Positions 17,121 to 25,234 of a stretch of DNA of 64,000 bases are shown in pieces. The translations under genes were made by a program, and so were the position numbers. The DNA is from DATHSY01 sp046729855 (GTDB lineage Bacteria > Actinomycetota > UBA4738 > HRBIN12). The stretch is from positions 89,066-153,065 of the forward strand of contig JBKPHM010000047.1 in assembly GCA_046729855.1 (NCBI GenBank), read 5' to 3'. Below the pieces are notes generated by a model, which saw only the letters and a list, made by a program, of their open reading frames with translations, had not been told where the DNA came from and did not search any database. The stretch's first letter is position 1. Each line of letters starts with the position of its first letter.

Positions 17121-17606
17121 CTAGCCGCCGTCTCCGGCGTCGACGACGCGGAACCCGACGATGTCGTGGATCGACCCGGTCCGCTCGCCGTCGGGCCGCA
17201 GGACCGCCTCGACCCGCTCGCCGATCTCGAGCGGCTCGTCGCGCATGTCGACTACGCGGTGCAACAGAACGGCGTCGGCCCGATCGAGCTGTACCAGCCC
17301 GAGGGTCACGGGCTCGTCGAGCGCGCCCCCCTCCACGTCCGTGAACCCGATCGTGAACGACCGCACGATGCCACCGGGCCCGACCTCCGTGTCCGCGGCC
17401 AGCTCCGCGAAGCACCGCTCGCAGAACAGCCGCGCCGGCACATACGTGTACGCACAGGAGTCACAACGCGACCCCACGAACACGCCGCGGTCGCGCAGAG
17501 CGGTGAAGAAGGCCTCGCCGGCCACACCCGGCGTGTACCGGTGCGCGACCGGCATCCCCCCGTCCCACCGTCGCACCTCCGCCGGATCCGAGATCCTCTC
17601 GAGCAC
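17121..17606 (-). CDS. DUF35 zinc-ribbon/OB-fold protein
   Basis: 161 residues from a GTG one base after the stop of the upstream thiolase-DUF35 gene; the open frame extends further upstream but only as an overlap with that gene. It has a rubredoxin-like zinc ribbon CDSCAYTYVPARLFCERC (about 47-64) followed by an OB-fold domain (GGIVRSFTIGFTDVEGG...GERVEAVLRPDGERTGSI). DUF35 proteins are the partners of thiolases, HMG-CoA synthases and the Ltp2-type aldolase of steroid side-chain degradation, holding the acyl-CoA channel. Its C-terminal half resembles the DUF35 part of the upstream fusion (DAERTGSILDIEGF versus DGERTGSIHDIVGF), so they are paralogues. Confidence 0.85.
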   Translation of the reverse strand: MLERISDPAEVRRWDGGMPVAHRYTPGVAGEAFFTALRDRGVFVGSRCDSCAYTYVPARLFCERCFAELAADTEVGPGGIVRSFTIGFTDVEGGALDEPVTLGLVQLDRADAVLLHRVVDMRDEPLEIGERVEAVLRPDGERTGSIHDIVGFRVVDAGDGG

Positions 17607-17607
17607 C

Positions 17608-19395
17608 TCAATCCCCCGCGACGGGCCGGAACCCCTCGATGTCCAGGATCGACCCCGTCCGCTCGGCGTCGGGCCTCCACGACGCACGGACCCGCATCCC
17701 GATCCGCACGGCCTCCGGCTCCACTCCAACGAGCTTGTGCAGGAACCCCCCTTCGCTTGACCCGTCGATCCGGATCACGGCGGGCAACTCCGGACGATCC
17801 AACGGCCGCATGTCCCACGACACGTGACAGATCGAGTACGTCTCGACGACGCCCGTCTCCTCCACCTCGACCCAGTCATCGGTCGCCCTGAAGCACCGCT
17901 CACAGAACATCCGTGGCGGCACGAGCACTCGTCCGCAGGCCCTGCACTCGCGTCCCACGATCCGCCCAGCCTTCAGCTCGGAGAGGAACCGCGAGATCGC
18001 CACACCGACGTCCCACGAGTACCGCGGATCGAGGTTGTAGTCGACCGCGCCGACCACCGAACGGAACTCGGTCTCGGACAGCGCATGCCCGCCGACCGCG
18101 TACGGCGGCGTCTGTATGACGGGCAACGAGGCCGCGGGGCCGGGCGCGGGAGTCGCCGGGGGCTGGGAGGGCGGCGAAGCGGGCCGAGTCGCCCCGGCGG
18201 GCCGGCGACCGACCGCGACGCCTCCACCGTCCCGCCCCATCACGACCACAGTCCCGACCTGCATCAGGTCGCCCCAGGCCTGCGCGACGCCGCGTTCGGG
18301 CGTCCCGGGCACCTGCCGGGCTCCGGCCTCCCCGCGAAGCTGCCAGAAGATCTCGGCGATCTTCATGAGCCCCGCGGCGGCGATCGGGTTGCCGACGCCG
18401 AGGAGGCCGCCGCTGGGACAGCTCGGGAGGTCGCCGTCGCGGTCGAGGACGCCGTCGCGGGCCGCCTCGGGGGCCTTGCCTCGGTCGAAGAGCATGAGCC
18501 CCTCGAGGTGGTGGAGCTCCTTGTAGTCGAACGGGTCGTACGGCTCGACCACGTGGATCTGCTTGCGCGGCTCGGTGATGCCGGCCATGTCGTAGGCCAT
18601 GCGTGCCGCGTTCTGAACGTACTCGGGGAAGACGAGGTCGCGGTTCGTCCAGTAGGTCGTGTCCAGGTTCCAGCCGACGCCGTCGATCCAGACCGGTCGA
18701 TCGGTAAGGCGACGGGCTGCATCCTCCGACGCGACGACGACGGCCACGGCGCCGTCGCTGATCGGCGAGACGTCGAGCCGCTGGACCGGCCAGGCGAGCG
18801 TCTCGCTGTCGAGCACGTCGTCGACGGAGACGTCGGCCTGACCGAGGAGCGCGGCCGGGTGGTCCGCGGCGTTGCGCTTGTTCTTGACGGCAACCGCCGC
18901 GATGTCGCGCTTGTCGAGGCCGTAGGCGTTCATGTAGCGGTTCATCTCGAGCGCGAAGATCCACAGCAGGTTCGGTCCGAGCGGGCGCTCGAGGACGTTG
19001 TCGAAGATCGTGAGGAAGGCACCCTGCGGGTGCGGCTGCGTCGAGGACATCTTTTCCTCTGCGACCAGCAGCGCGACATCGAACATGCCGCTCGCGACCG
19101 TGTACCAGCCCTGGATCGCGGTGAACACGCCGCTCCCGCCTCCAACGTAGGTCCTGATGAACGGCTTGCCGTATGCGCCCGCGCCGTCCGACAAGTACTC
19201 GCCCTTCATGTGCACGCCGTCGAAGGCGTCGGGCGCGCTCGTCAGGCAGACGGCGTCGACGTCGGGGAGCGACAGCTCGCAGGAGTCGAGCGCCGCCTTC
19301 GCCGCCTCCCACGCCAGCTCCTTGCCCGTCTCCTGCGCGCGCCGCACGAACCTGGTCATCCCGGCACCGACCACGGCGACCTTGCGGCCGGTCAC
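17608..19395 (-). CDS. thiolase-fold protein fused to DUF35
   Basis: 595 residues. Residues 1-390 are a thiolase-superfamily fold of the SCP2/lipid-transfer type (KVAVVGAGMTRF at the N-terminus, then LAWEAAKAALDSC); 395-430 is a Pro/Ala/Ser linker; 470-595 is a DUF35 module with zinc ribbon CRACGRVLVPPRMFCERC (about 484-501) and OB fold. The thiolase nucleophile Cys is absent (VGGGSGVFTAIQG), the catalytic GHP is GNP (GLLGVGNPIAAAG), and the C-terminal Cys is missing (GRDGGGVAVG). A Tyr-containing motif VEPYDPFDYKEL is present. This points away from thiolysis and toward an Ltp2-like retro-aldolase or structural role (inference). GTG start overlaps the VOC stop (GTGA). Confidence 0.82.
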   Translation of the reverse strand: MTGRKVAVVGAGMTRFVRRAQETGKELAWEAAKAALDSCELSLPDVDAVCLTSAPDAFDGVHMKGEYLSDGAGAYGKPFIRTYVGGGSGVFTAIQGWYTVASGMFDVALLVAEEKMSSTQPHPQGAFLTIFDNVLERPLGPNLLWIFALEMNRYMNAYGLDKRDIAAVAVKNKRNAADHPAALLGQADVSVDDVLDSETLAWPVQRLDVSPISDGAVAVVVASEDAARRLTDRPVWIDGVGWNLDTTYWTNRDLVFPEYVQNAARMAYDMAGITEPRKQIHVVEPYDPFDYKELHHLEGLMLFDRGKAPEAARDGVLDRDGDLPSCPSGGLLGVGNPIAAAGLMKIAEIFWQLRGEAGARQVPGTPERGVAQAWGDLMQVGTVVVMGRDGGGVAVGRRPAGATRPASPPSQPPATPAPGPAASLPVIQTPPYAVGGHALSETEFRSVVGAVDYNLDPRYSWDVGVAISRFLSELKAGRIVGRECRACGRVLVPPRMFCERCFRATDDWVEVEETGVVETYSICHVSWDMRPLDRPELPAVIRIDGSSEGGFLHKLVGVEPEAVRIGMRVRASWRPDAERTGSILDIEGFRPVAGD

Positions 19396-19817
19396 TCGGT
19401 CCCACCCCCTTCCGGGGGGCTATCGCTCGCGCGTTCGCGTTCGCTCCTTGAGCCCCCCGGACCCCCCAGGTATTCGAAAAGCTGGAGGGAGTTGCCGTCG
19501 GGATCGGCGAACGAGACGTAGCGGCCTACGCCCGGGACCTCGCCGTCGTGCGGATCGAACACGACGCCTCGTCCTCCGAGCGAGAGCTTCGCCCGGTCGA
19601 GGTCCTCGACACGGAAGACGATCGTCCCGGCGTGCGGGACGTGTGCCGCGTCGCCGGCGCCGTGCAGGCCGATCCTGATCGCGCCCGCGTCCAACTCGCT
19701 CCACTCGTTCCCGAACCGCTGGACGAGACGCAGCCCGAGGATGTCGCCGTAGAACCGGACGGCGGCGTCCATGTCGCGCGTCCACACCCAGACGTGATCG
19801 ATCGCCCCGACGCTCAT
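19392..19817 (-). CDS. VOC-family (glyoxalase-like) protein
   Basis: 141 residues, a single vicinal-oxygen-chelate domain pair. AIDHVWVWTRDMDAAVRFYG (20 residues, at 5-24) and VFRVEDLDRAKLSL give the two beta-alpha-beta halves; YVSFADPDGNSLQLFEYLG closes it, with the Glu that usually binds metal. Members include glyoxalase I, methylmalonyl-CoA epimerase, dioxygenases and antibiotic-binding proteins. The epimerase hallmarks (GVR-F and IELLEP) are absent, so I do not call it an epimerase despite the mutase genes elsewhere. It sits between two thiolase-fold genes and is translationally coupled to the downstream one, so it probably handles the same intermediate. The last 25 residues are low-complexity. 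Confidence 0.75.
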   Translation of the reverse strand: MSVGAIDHVWVWTRDMDAAVRFYGDILGLRLVQRFGNEWSELDAGAIRIGLHGAGDAAHVPHAGTIVFRVEDLDRAKLSLGGRGVVFDPHDGEVPGVGRYVSFADPDGNSLQLFEYLGGPGGSRSERERASDSPPEGGGTE

Positions 19818-19830
19818 CCGCTCACCCGTC

Positions 19831-20997
19831 TCATCCGCCCGCGCCCTCGTCGTTCGCCAGGACGACGACGGCCGCGGACGTGCTCGGCACCGCTCGAGAG
19901 GATTGCGCGACGGCCAGGTATGCCTCGTCGACCTGGCGCTCGCCGGCTTCCTCGCGGAGCTGTTCCACGCACTCGAGCACGCGGACGAGCCCGTTGGCCT
20001 CGAACAGATCGCCCTGCCCGAGCGAGCCGCCGGACGCGTTGACCGGCAGATCGCCGTCCGTCTCGAGCTCCCCCTCCTCGAGCAGGTCCGCGAGGTCGGG
20101 CGCGTCCGCAAGACCGAGCGCCTCGATGGCCTGCAGCTCCCTGAACGCGTACCGGTCGTCGACCTCTGCCAGGTCGACCTCCTCGCCCGGATCATCGATC
20201 TCGGCCTTCGCATAGGCCATCTCCGCCGCGAGTCGCACCGTGTCGGCCTCGCCCCACGTCCGGCTCTCGAGCGTGGGGCTCCCGGACGCCCACCCGATCC
20301 CGAGGATCCAGATGGGCGCCTCGGCGATCTCCCGTGCGCGCTCGTCGCCGGCCAGCACCACCACGACGCAGCCGTCCGCCCGGTCCGCGACCTCGAGGCG
20401 CCGCAGCGGCCACCACAGCGGCGACGAGTCGTCGATGTCGTCGACCTCGAGCGCCGCCGGGTACGCGGCGCGGGGGTTGTCGAGCGCGTTCGTCCGGTTG
20501 GTCGCCGCGACGATCGCGCAGTGCTCGTCGGTGAGCCCGCTCCGATCGAGGAACGCGTTCATCTCCAGGCCTGCGATCGCGAGCGTCGGGACGCCGAGCG
20601 GCCGGTTCAGGACGGGATCGAGCGCGAACGCTTCGATCGCGCCGAGCGTCCGCACGTCGGACGCCTTGCTGTGTGCCTCGACCGCGACGACGCCGGCGGC
20701 GCCGGAGCGAATCAGCATCACGGCCGTCGCCAGTCCGAACAGGCCGTCGCCGGCCACCGTCTGCACGGGCCGCTGGACGGCGCCCAGCTGGTCGGGCACG
20801 TACTCGTCGAAGATGCTGGTCCCCTCGAGGTAGTCCTCGGAGCAGCAAACGAACGAGTCGACGTCGGTCCTGGGGTCGAGGCCGGAGTCGGCGTAGGCAC
20901 GCTGCGCCGCCTCGAACATCAGCTCCTTGTAGGACACACCCGCCGTGATCGGCGCGAACCCCGCGTGGCCGACTCCGACGATCGCGACACGCTCCAC
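19831..20997 (-). CDS. thiolase-fold protein lacking thiolase catalytic residues
   Basis: 388 residues of the thiolase/SCP2 superfamily: VAIVGVGHAGFAPITAGVSY at the N-terminus and KELMFEAAQRAYADSGLDP after it. In place of the nucleophile Cys segment it has VAGDGLFGLATAV; the usual NxxGG...GHPxGA block reads NASGGSLGQGDLFEANG, lacking the His; no C-terminal CxGGG motif exists. It starts the four-gene operon (this gene, VOC, thiolase-DUF35 fusion, DUF35) and has a TATAAC box 7 nt before its GTG. The two thiolase-fold proteins are only distantly similar to each other, which suggests a heteromeric complex of one partly active and one degenerate chain (inference). Confidence 0.82.
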   Translation of the reverse strand: MERVAIVGVGHAGFAPITAGVSYKELMFEAAQRAYADSGLDPRTDVDSFVCCSEDYLEGTSIFDEYVPDQLGAVQRPVQTVAGDGLFGLATAVMLIRSGAAGVVAVEAHSKASDVRTLGAIEAFALDPVLNRPLGVPTLAIAGLEMNAFLDRSGLTDEHCAIVAATNRTNALDNPRAAYPAALEVDDIDDSSPLWWPLRRLEVADRADGCVVVVLAGDERAREIAEAPIWILGIGWASGSPTLESRTWGEADTVRLAAEMAYAKAEIDDPGEEVDLAEVDDRYAFRELQAIEALGLADAPDLADLLEEGELETDGDLPVNASGGSLGQGDLFEANGLVRVLECVEQLREEAGERQVDEAYLAVAQSSRAVPSTSAAVVVLANDEGAGG

Positions 20998-21004
20998 GCT
21001 GCCC

Positions 21005-21010
21005 GTTATA
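21005..21010 (-). promoter_or_regulatory. -10 element TATAAC, leaderless-type
   Basis: TATAAC (reverse strand) is 7 nt upstream of the GTG at 20997, the first gene of the thiolase-fold/VOC/DUF35 operon. It marks the operon promoter. Five of six bases match TATAAT. Confidence 0.45.
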
Positions 21011-21051
21011 CCCGGTGGACCGGCGCACGGCGACGGCGGGGCGGCGCCGCC

Positions 21052-21678
21052 CTAGCCGCCGAGGATCCTTCGCTTCTGCGCCTCGAACTCCTCGGCGGTG
21101 AGGACGCCGCGGTCGCGCAGGTCGGCCAGGCGCTCCAGCTCCGAGGTCGTGGACGGGGCGCCGCGCGCCGGCCCGCCTTGGTACATCCGCTGCTGGTTGA
21201 GCTCGCCGTGGTGGTAGATCGTCCGCTGCACGTCCTCGGGATCGCGGATGTTGCTGAACACCTGACGGCCGCGTTCGCCCGCCGACTCGATGATGAGGTC
21301 CCCCGCTCCGATCGCGCGCTCGAACACGCCCTGGCTGAACCGCACGTCGTTGATCGCCTCGAGCGGGATCTCCATCGATGACTTCGCGATCAGGCCCTGG
21401 CGATGGATGATCCGATCGCTCGTGACGACGAAGTGCGACGTCGCCCATGCGACGAGCTCTCGGAGCGGGTACCACGCGAAGATCGCCAGACCGATCGCGA
21501 TGACGGCCCAGAACAGTGGCGCGTTCGCGTCGCCCTCGGGGAGCTGCGGCACGACGACGATCCACGCGACGATCACGGCGAGCGTGACGACCACGGGCCC
21601 GACGAGCGCGATCCAATGGGGCCGAAGGTCGAGGATCAGCTCCTCGCCCTCGATCAGCAGGCGTCGGGGGAAGCCCAC
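21052..21678 (-). CDS. membrane protein with bacterial PH domain and SHOCT tail
   Basis: 208 residues. Two membrane spans lie at about 21-45 (HWIALVGPVVVTLAVIVAWI) and 53-72. A bacterial pleckstrin-homology (bPH2/DUF304) domain follows at about 78-150 (HFVVTSDRIIHRQGLIAKSS and EIPLEAINDVRFSQGVFERAIGAGDLIIES). The last 30 residues form a SHOCT helix pair (LERLADLRDRGVLTAEEFEAQKRRIL). Such proteins are membrane-associated and often structural or stress-related; function is unknown. The GTG start lies 9 nt after the stop of the biotin ligase gene; the TAG of that stop is also the start of a TAGGCT hexamer 6 nt before this GTG, so it may have its own promoter or simply be cotranscribed. Confidence 0.8.
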   Translation of the reverse strand: MGFPRRLLIEGEELILDLRPHWIALVGPVVVTLAVIVAWIVVVPQLPEGDANAPLFWAVIAIGLAIFAWYPLRELVAWATSHFVVTSDRIIHRQGLIAKSSMEIPLEAINDVRFSQGVFERAIGAGDLIIESAGERGRQVFSNIRDPEDVQRTIYHHGELNQQRMYQGGPARGAPSTTSELERLADLRDRGVLTAEEFEAQKRRILGG

Positions 21679-21687
21679 GAAGGCAGC

Positions 21688-22446
21688 CTACACCGCGAGG
21701 TGCTCGACCTCGCCGGACCGCACGGGCACGAGACCGCGCCCGGTCCGCAGGACGAGCGCGCCCGTGTCGTCGACGTCTACGGCCTCGCCCTCGGGACCCA
21801 GGCCGCCGCCGGCCGTCAGGACCCGAACCGTGCGTCCGAGCGTCACGCAGACGTCGCGGTAGCCCTCGAGCACCGCACCGGCGAACGCTGGATGCCCCGG
21901 CTCGTAGCGATGCGCGAGGTGTCCGAGGAACCCCTCGAGCAGCGCGGCCGGGTCGGGTTCGTCCAGCGAGCCCGCCCCCGCGACGTCGGCGGGCGCCGCT
22001 CCGACGTTCACGCCGACGCCGATCGACACATACGCGAGCCGGTCGCCCTCCACGACCGACTCCGCGAGGATGCCACCGACCTTGGCGTCACCCAGCATCA
22101 GGTCGTTCGGCCACTTGCAGCCCACGCCGCGGCCGCGGTCCCGCGCGGCGGTCGCCATCGCCCAGCCGACGAGAAGCGTGAGGAGCCCGGCCCGCTCCGG
22201 GTGCAGCTCCGGCCGCAGGACCAGGGAGAACATGAGGGCCTGTCCGGGCACGTCGTTCCACGAGCGACCCAGGCGCCCGCGCCCCGCCGTCTGGTGGCCG
22301 GCGGCCACCAGCGTCCACTCCGGCGCCCCCTCCTCGGCCCTGCGCCGCGCCGTCTCCTGGGTCGAACCGGTAACCTCGTCGAACCGGACAGGGGCATCGA
22401 GTCCGGCCCGCTCGAGCGCGCGGCGGAGCGCGCGTTCTGTCACCAT
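21688..22446 (-). CDS. birA: biotin-[acetyl-CoA-carboxylase] ligase
   Basis: 252 residues, the catalytic form without the N-terminal helix-turn-helix repressor domain. It makes biotinyl-AMP and attaches biotin to the carboxylase carrier domain. Seen: the substrate segment FDEVTGSTQETARRRAEEG, the biotin/ATP loop GHQTAGRGRLGRSW (about 50-63; family GRGRxGRxW), and CKWPNDLMLGDAKVGGILAE (20 residues, near 109-128) with the catalytic Lys of KWPND. A C-terminal SH3-like domain ends the protein. It is divergent from the biotin carboxylase/BCCP gene across 93 bp, so enzyme and substrate are encoded back to back. Confidence 0.93.
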   Translation of the reverse strand: MVTERALRRALERAGLDAPVRFDEVTGSTQETARRRAEEGAPEWTLVAAGHQTAGRGRLGRSWNDVPGQALMFSLVLRPELHPERAGLLTLLVGWAMATAARDRGRGVGCKWPNDLMLGDAKVGGILAESVVEGDRLAYVSIGVGVNVGAAPADVAGAGSLDEPDPAALLEGFLGHLAHRYEPGHPAFAGAVLEGYRDVCVTLGRTVRVLTAGGGLGPEGEAVDVDDTGALVLRTGRGLVPVRSGEVEHLAV

Positions 22447-22539
22447 CGGGCTCGATCGTCCCACAGGCGGCCGGCGATGGGCCAGGCGGAACGACGCCCA
22501 GAAGAACGGCGGGCAGGACGACGGCGGACCGGAGAGCGC

Positions 22540-24264
22540 GTGCCGACAACCAGCATCCTGGTCGCGAACCGAGGCGAGATCGCCGTTCGCATCATCCGCA
22601 CGATCCGCGAGCTCGGGCTCCGGTCGATCGCGGTGTACTCCGATGCCGACCGCGAGGCGCTCCACGTCGAGATGGCGGATACTGCCTTCCGTATCGGGCC
22701 GGCCCTCGCTGCCGATTCGTACCTGTCGATCAGCTCGATCCTCGACGCGGCGCGGCGCGCGAAGGCGAGCGCCGTCCATCCCGGCTACGGATTCCTCTCC
22801 GAGCGCGCGCATTTCGCGCGAGCCGTCGAGGGGTCGGGCTTCACGTTCGTCGGTCCGCCCGCGGATGCGATCGAGATGATGGGCGACAAGTCGGCCGCCA
22901 GGCAGGCGGCCGATCGCGTCGGCGTTCCGATCGTCCCCGGGACGCCGGAATCGGTGAACGTCGAGGACGCGCCCGCCGAGGCCGACCGCATCGGCTATCC
23001 CGTGCTGGTCAAGGCCGCGTTCGGCGGCGGCGGCCGCGGGATGCACGTCGTCCGCTCACCCAAGGAGCTCGCCGGCGCGCTCAGGCGCGCCGCCCGCGAG
23101 GCGCAGGCGTACTTCGGGCGACCGGACGTCTTCCTCGAGCGGTACCTCGACCGCGCCCACCATGTGGAGGCGCAGATCCTGGCCGACACACACGGCAACG
23201 TGTTCTTCGTGGGCGAGCGAGATTGCAGCGTCCAGCGGCGTCACCAGAAGCTGATCGAGGAGACGCCGTCGCCCGTGGTGGACGCCGAGCTTCGATCGCG
23301 GATCGGCCAGGCCGCGATGTCGCTCGCCAAGGAGGCCGGCTACACCAACGCCGGCACGGTCGAGTTCATCGTCGACGAGGACGGCAGCTACTACTTCCTC
23401 GAGATGAACACGCGGCTCCAGGTCGAGCACACGGTCACGGAGATGGTCACCGGCCTGGACCTCGTAGCCCTCCAAATCGCCGTCGCGCTCGGCGAGCGGA
23501 TCGACCTGTCGAGCGTCCGGCCGAGCGGCCACGCGATCCAGTGCCGGATCAACGCGGAGGACCCGTCGCGCAATTTCCTGCCCGGGCCCGGCCGGATCAC
23601 GGCGTACCGCGAGCCGTCGGGGCCGTTCGTCCGCGTCGACGCCGGCGTCGTCGGGGGCAAGGTGGTCCCGCCCGACTACGACTCGATGTTCGCCAAGGTG
23701 ATCGTGTCGGCCGAGGACCGCGAGCGCGCCCGTCGCCGGATGCTGCGGGCGCTCTCCGAGTTCGCGATCGATGGCGTTCCGACCACGATCCCGCTGCACC
23801 GATGGATCCTCACGAGCGAGCCGTTCCGTTCGGGGACGCACACGACGACCTGGCTCGAGGCGGCCCTCCGCGACGCCGAGCTGCCGCCGGCGCGCGCCTC
23901 GGTCGCAGCGTCCGAGTCCGGCGGGCCCGTGCCCGCGGAGATGCTGGTCGAGCTCGCCGGCCGACGCGTCCCGGTTCGGATCTTCGACCGCCGCCGCCCG
24001 ACCGCGCCAAAGGCACCCGTGCGCCACGGCAGGCACCACGCCGAGCACGTCCACAGCGTGATCTCCGCGCCGATGCAGGGGACGATCTTGCGGGTGCTCG
24101 TCGAGCCCGGGCAGGAGATCGAGGCCGGCGACGTGATCTGCATCCTCGAGGCGATGAAGATGGAGAACGCGATCCCCGCGCCGCGCGAAGGGGTCGTGAC
24201 CGAGCTGCCGATCGAGGACGGCCAGGTCGTGCAGCGGGGTCAGACGCTCGCCGTGATCGACTGA
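22540..24264 (+). CDS. acyl-CoA carboxylase biotin carboxylase and biotin carrier subunit
   Basis: 574 residues from a GTG with GGAG 6 nt upstream; the open frame continues upstream but lacks homology and overlaps birA on the other strand. N-terminal biotin carboxylase: ILVANRGEIAVRIIRTIREL (6-25), ATP-grasp loop KAAFGGGGRGMHVV, and MNTRLQVEHTVTEMVTGLDL (20 residues) with the catalytic region. C-terminal BCCP domain has the biotinylation site ILEAMKMEN about 37 residues from the end; the Lys in AMKM is modified. The AccA/PccA-like fusion is the usual actinobacterial alpha subunit. Partner carboxyltransferase and epsilon subunits are at 362-2220. Substrate (acetyl, propionyl or longer) cannot be read off. 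Confidence 0.93.
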   Translation: MPTTSILVANRGEIAVRIIRTIRELGLRSIAVYSDADREALHVEMADTAFRIGPALAADSYLSISSILDAARRAKASAVHPGYGFLSERAHFARAVEGSGFTFVGPPADAIEMMGDKSAARQAADRVGVPIVPGTPESVNVEDAPAEADRIGYPVLVKAAFGGGGRGMHVVRSPKELAGALRRAAREAQAYFGRPDVFLERYLDRAHHVEAQILADTHGNVFFVGERDCSVQRRHQKLIEETPSPVVDAELRSRIGQAAMSLAKEAGYTNAGTVEFIVDEDGSYYFLEMNTRLQVEHTVTEMVTGLDLVALQIAVALGERIDLSSVRPSGHAIQCRINAEDPSRNFLPGPGRITAYREPSGPFVRVDAGVVGGKVVPPDYDSMFAKVIVSAEDRERARRRMLRALSEFAIDGVPTTIPLHRWILTSEPFRSGTHTTTWLEAALRDAELPPARASVAASESGGPVPAEMLVELAGRRVPVRIFDRRRPTAPKAPVRHGRHHAEHVHSVISAPMQGTILRVLVEPGQEIEAGDVICILEAMKMENAIPAPREGVVTELPIEDGQVVQRGQTLAVID

Positions 24265-24473
24265 GGCGGTTCGATCCGGTCGTCGGGCTCGACGGCCCCG
24301 GCCTCGCTCTCGTCGTCGGCCGGCGGCACGGCGGGGAGGAACGCGCAGAACACCGAACCGGCCGGGCTCGACCGCTCCAGCCACACGCGTCCGCCGATCG
24401 CCTCCGCCATCTTCCGGCAGATGTACAGACCCAGCCCCGTGCCGCCCACCTTGCGTGTGGCCGAGCTGTCCAC
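24240..24473 (-). pseudogene. remnant of a histidine kinase ATPase C-terminus
   Basis: The reverse strand encodes VDSSATRKVGGTGLGLYICR followed by KMAEAIGGRVWLE and SVFCAFLP, which is the G2 box and final strands of a HATPase_c domain. The N, G1 and F boxes and the whole dimerisation domain are absent: directly upstream the frame runs into the end of the F420:NADP oxidoreductase gene with no kinase-like sequence. The last 25 bp overlap the 3' end of the carboxylase gene. I read it as the stump of a sensor kinase deleted when the neighbouring gene arrived or was rearranged; translation from the GTG at 24473 would give 77 residues with no complete domain. Confidence 0.7.
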
Positions 24474-24489
24474 TGCGTGCGCCTGTTGC

Positions 24490-25173
24490 TCAGCGCTGCG
24501 GCTTGCCCCACGCGTCGCGACCCGTGACGCGGAACCCGGCGTCGTGGATCTTGTACGCGCGGTTCACGGAGATGAGCAGCGCCGTCATCGGCTCGACGAT
24601 CCGAGCCATCGACAGGTCGCCCGCGTCCACCCAGCGGAGATTCGGGATCGAGTCAATGAGCTCGCCGACCGTCGCCTTGGCCTCGGCGTCCTTGCCGCAG
24701 ACGAAGACGTCGCTCTCGACCGGACGCTCGATGTCTTGCAGCTGCTCACCCGAGACCGTGTGGAACGCGCCGATCATCCGCACGCCGGGCTCGAGCAGCG
24801 CCTTCGCCTGCTCCGCCGCCGAACCGTGCCAGGGCCGGATCACCTGCCAGGCACGCCCGCCGACGGCCGTGGCGAGCGGGCTGGTGCAGTCCACGACGAT
24901 CTTCCCGACGGCCACGCGTTCCTTGATCGCTCGGTAGATGTCGGACTGGCCGGCGTACGGCACCGTTACGAAGATCACGTCCGCCGTCTCGGCGGCCTTC
25001 TCGTTCGTCGTGCCGTCGATGTTGCCGCCGCTCAGCTCACGCGCCCGCTCAGCCGACGCGGCGCCCTTCTCCTCCGAGCGGGAGCCGATGATGACGCCCC
25101 GCCCGGCCATGCCAAGGCGGAGCGAGAGGCCGAAGCCCTCCTCGCCCGTTCCGCCGATCACCGCGATGTCCAT
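24490..25173 (-). CDS. F420H2:NADP+ oxidoreductase (Fno)
   Basis: 227 residues from the ATG at 25173, which lies 7 nt after a TAAGCT box; an upstream in-frame start adds 11 residues without homology. It transfers hydride between coenzyme F420 and NADP. The N-terminal NADP-binding motif is IAVIGGTGEEGFGLSLRLGM (3-22), typical of Fno, then GVIIGSRSEEKG, the loop that selects NADPH through Ser/Arg. The middle has DVIFVTVPYAGQ and IVVDCTSPLAT; the C-terminal helix has RWVDAGDLSMARIVEPMTAL (20 residues). Its presence implies the organism makes F420. The gene is downstream of methylmalonyl-CoA mutase but has its own promoter. Confidence 0.87.
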   Translation of the reverse strand: MDIAVIGGTGEEGFGLSLRLGMAGRGVIIGSRSEEKGAASAERARELSGGNIDGTTNEKAAETADVIFVTVPYAGQSDIYRAIKERVAVGKIVVDCTSPLATAVGGRAWQVIRPWHGSAAEQAKALLEPGVRMIGAFHTVSGEQLQDIERPVESDVFVCGKDAEAKATVGELIDSIPNLRWVDAGDLSMARIVEPMTALLISVNRAYKIHDAGFRVTGRDAWGKPQR

Positions 25174-25180
25174 GCGGGCG

Positions 25181-25186
25181 AGCTTA
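25181..25186 (-). promoter_or_regulatory. -10 element TAAGCT, leaderless-type
   Basis: TAAGCT (reverse strand) is 7 nt upstream of the ATG at 25173 and decides the start of the F420:NADP oxidoreductase gene. No ribosome-binding site is present. Confidence 0.5.
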
Positions 25187-25234
25187 GCGAAGGACACCCG
25201 AGACAAGCCGGCCGGCGGCGGGCGGTGGACCGGG

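Noticed and set aside
19392..19817. VOC protein as methylmalonyl-CoA epimerase
   Set aside because: The length fits, but the epimerase signatures (GVR-F and IELLEP-like end) are absent and the gene is coupled to thiolase-fold genes, not to the mutase.
21403..22539. Long N-terminal extension of the biotin carboxylase gene
   Set aside because: The open frame upstream of GTG 22540 is antisense to birA and the PH-domain gene, and the biotin carboxylase fold starts right after 22540.
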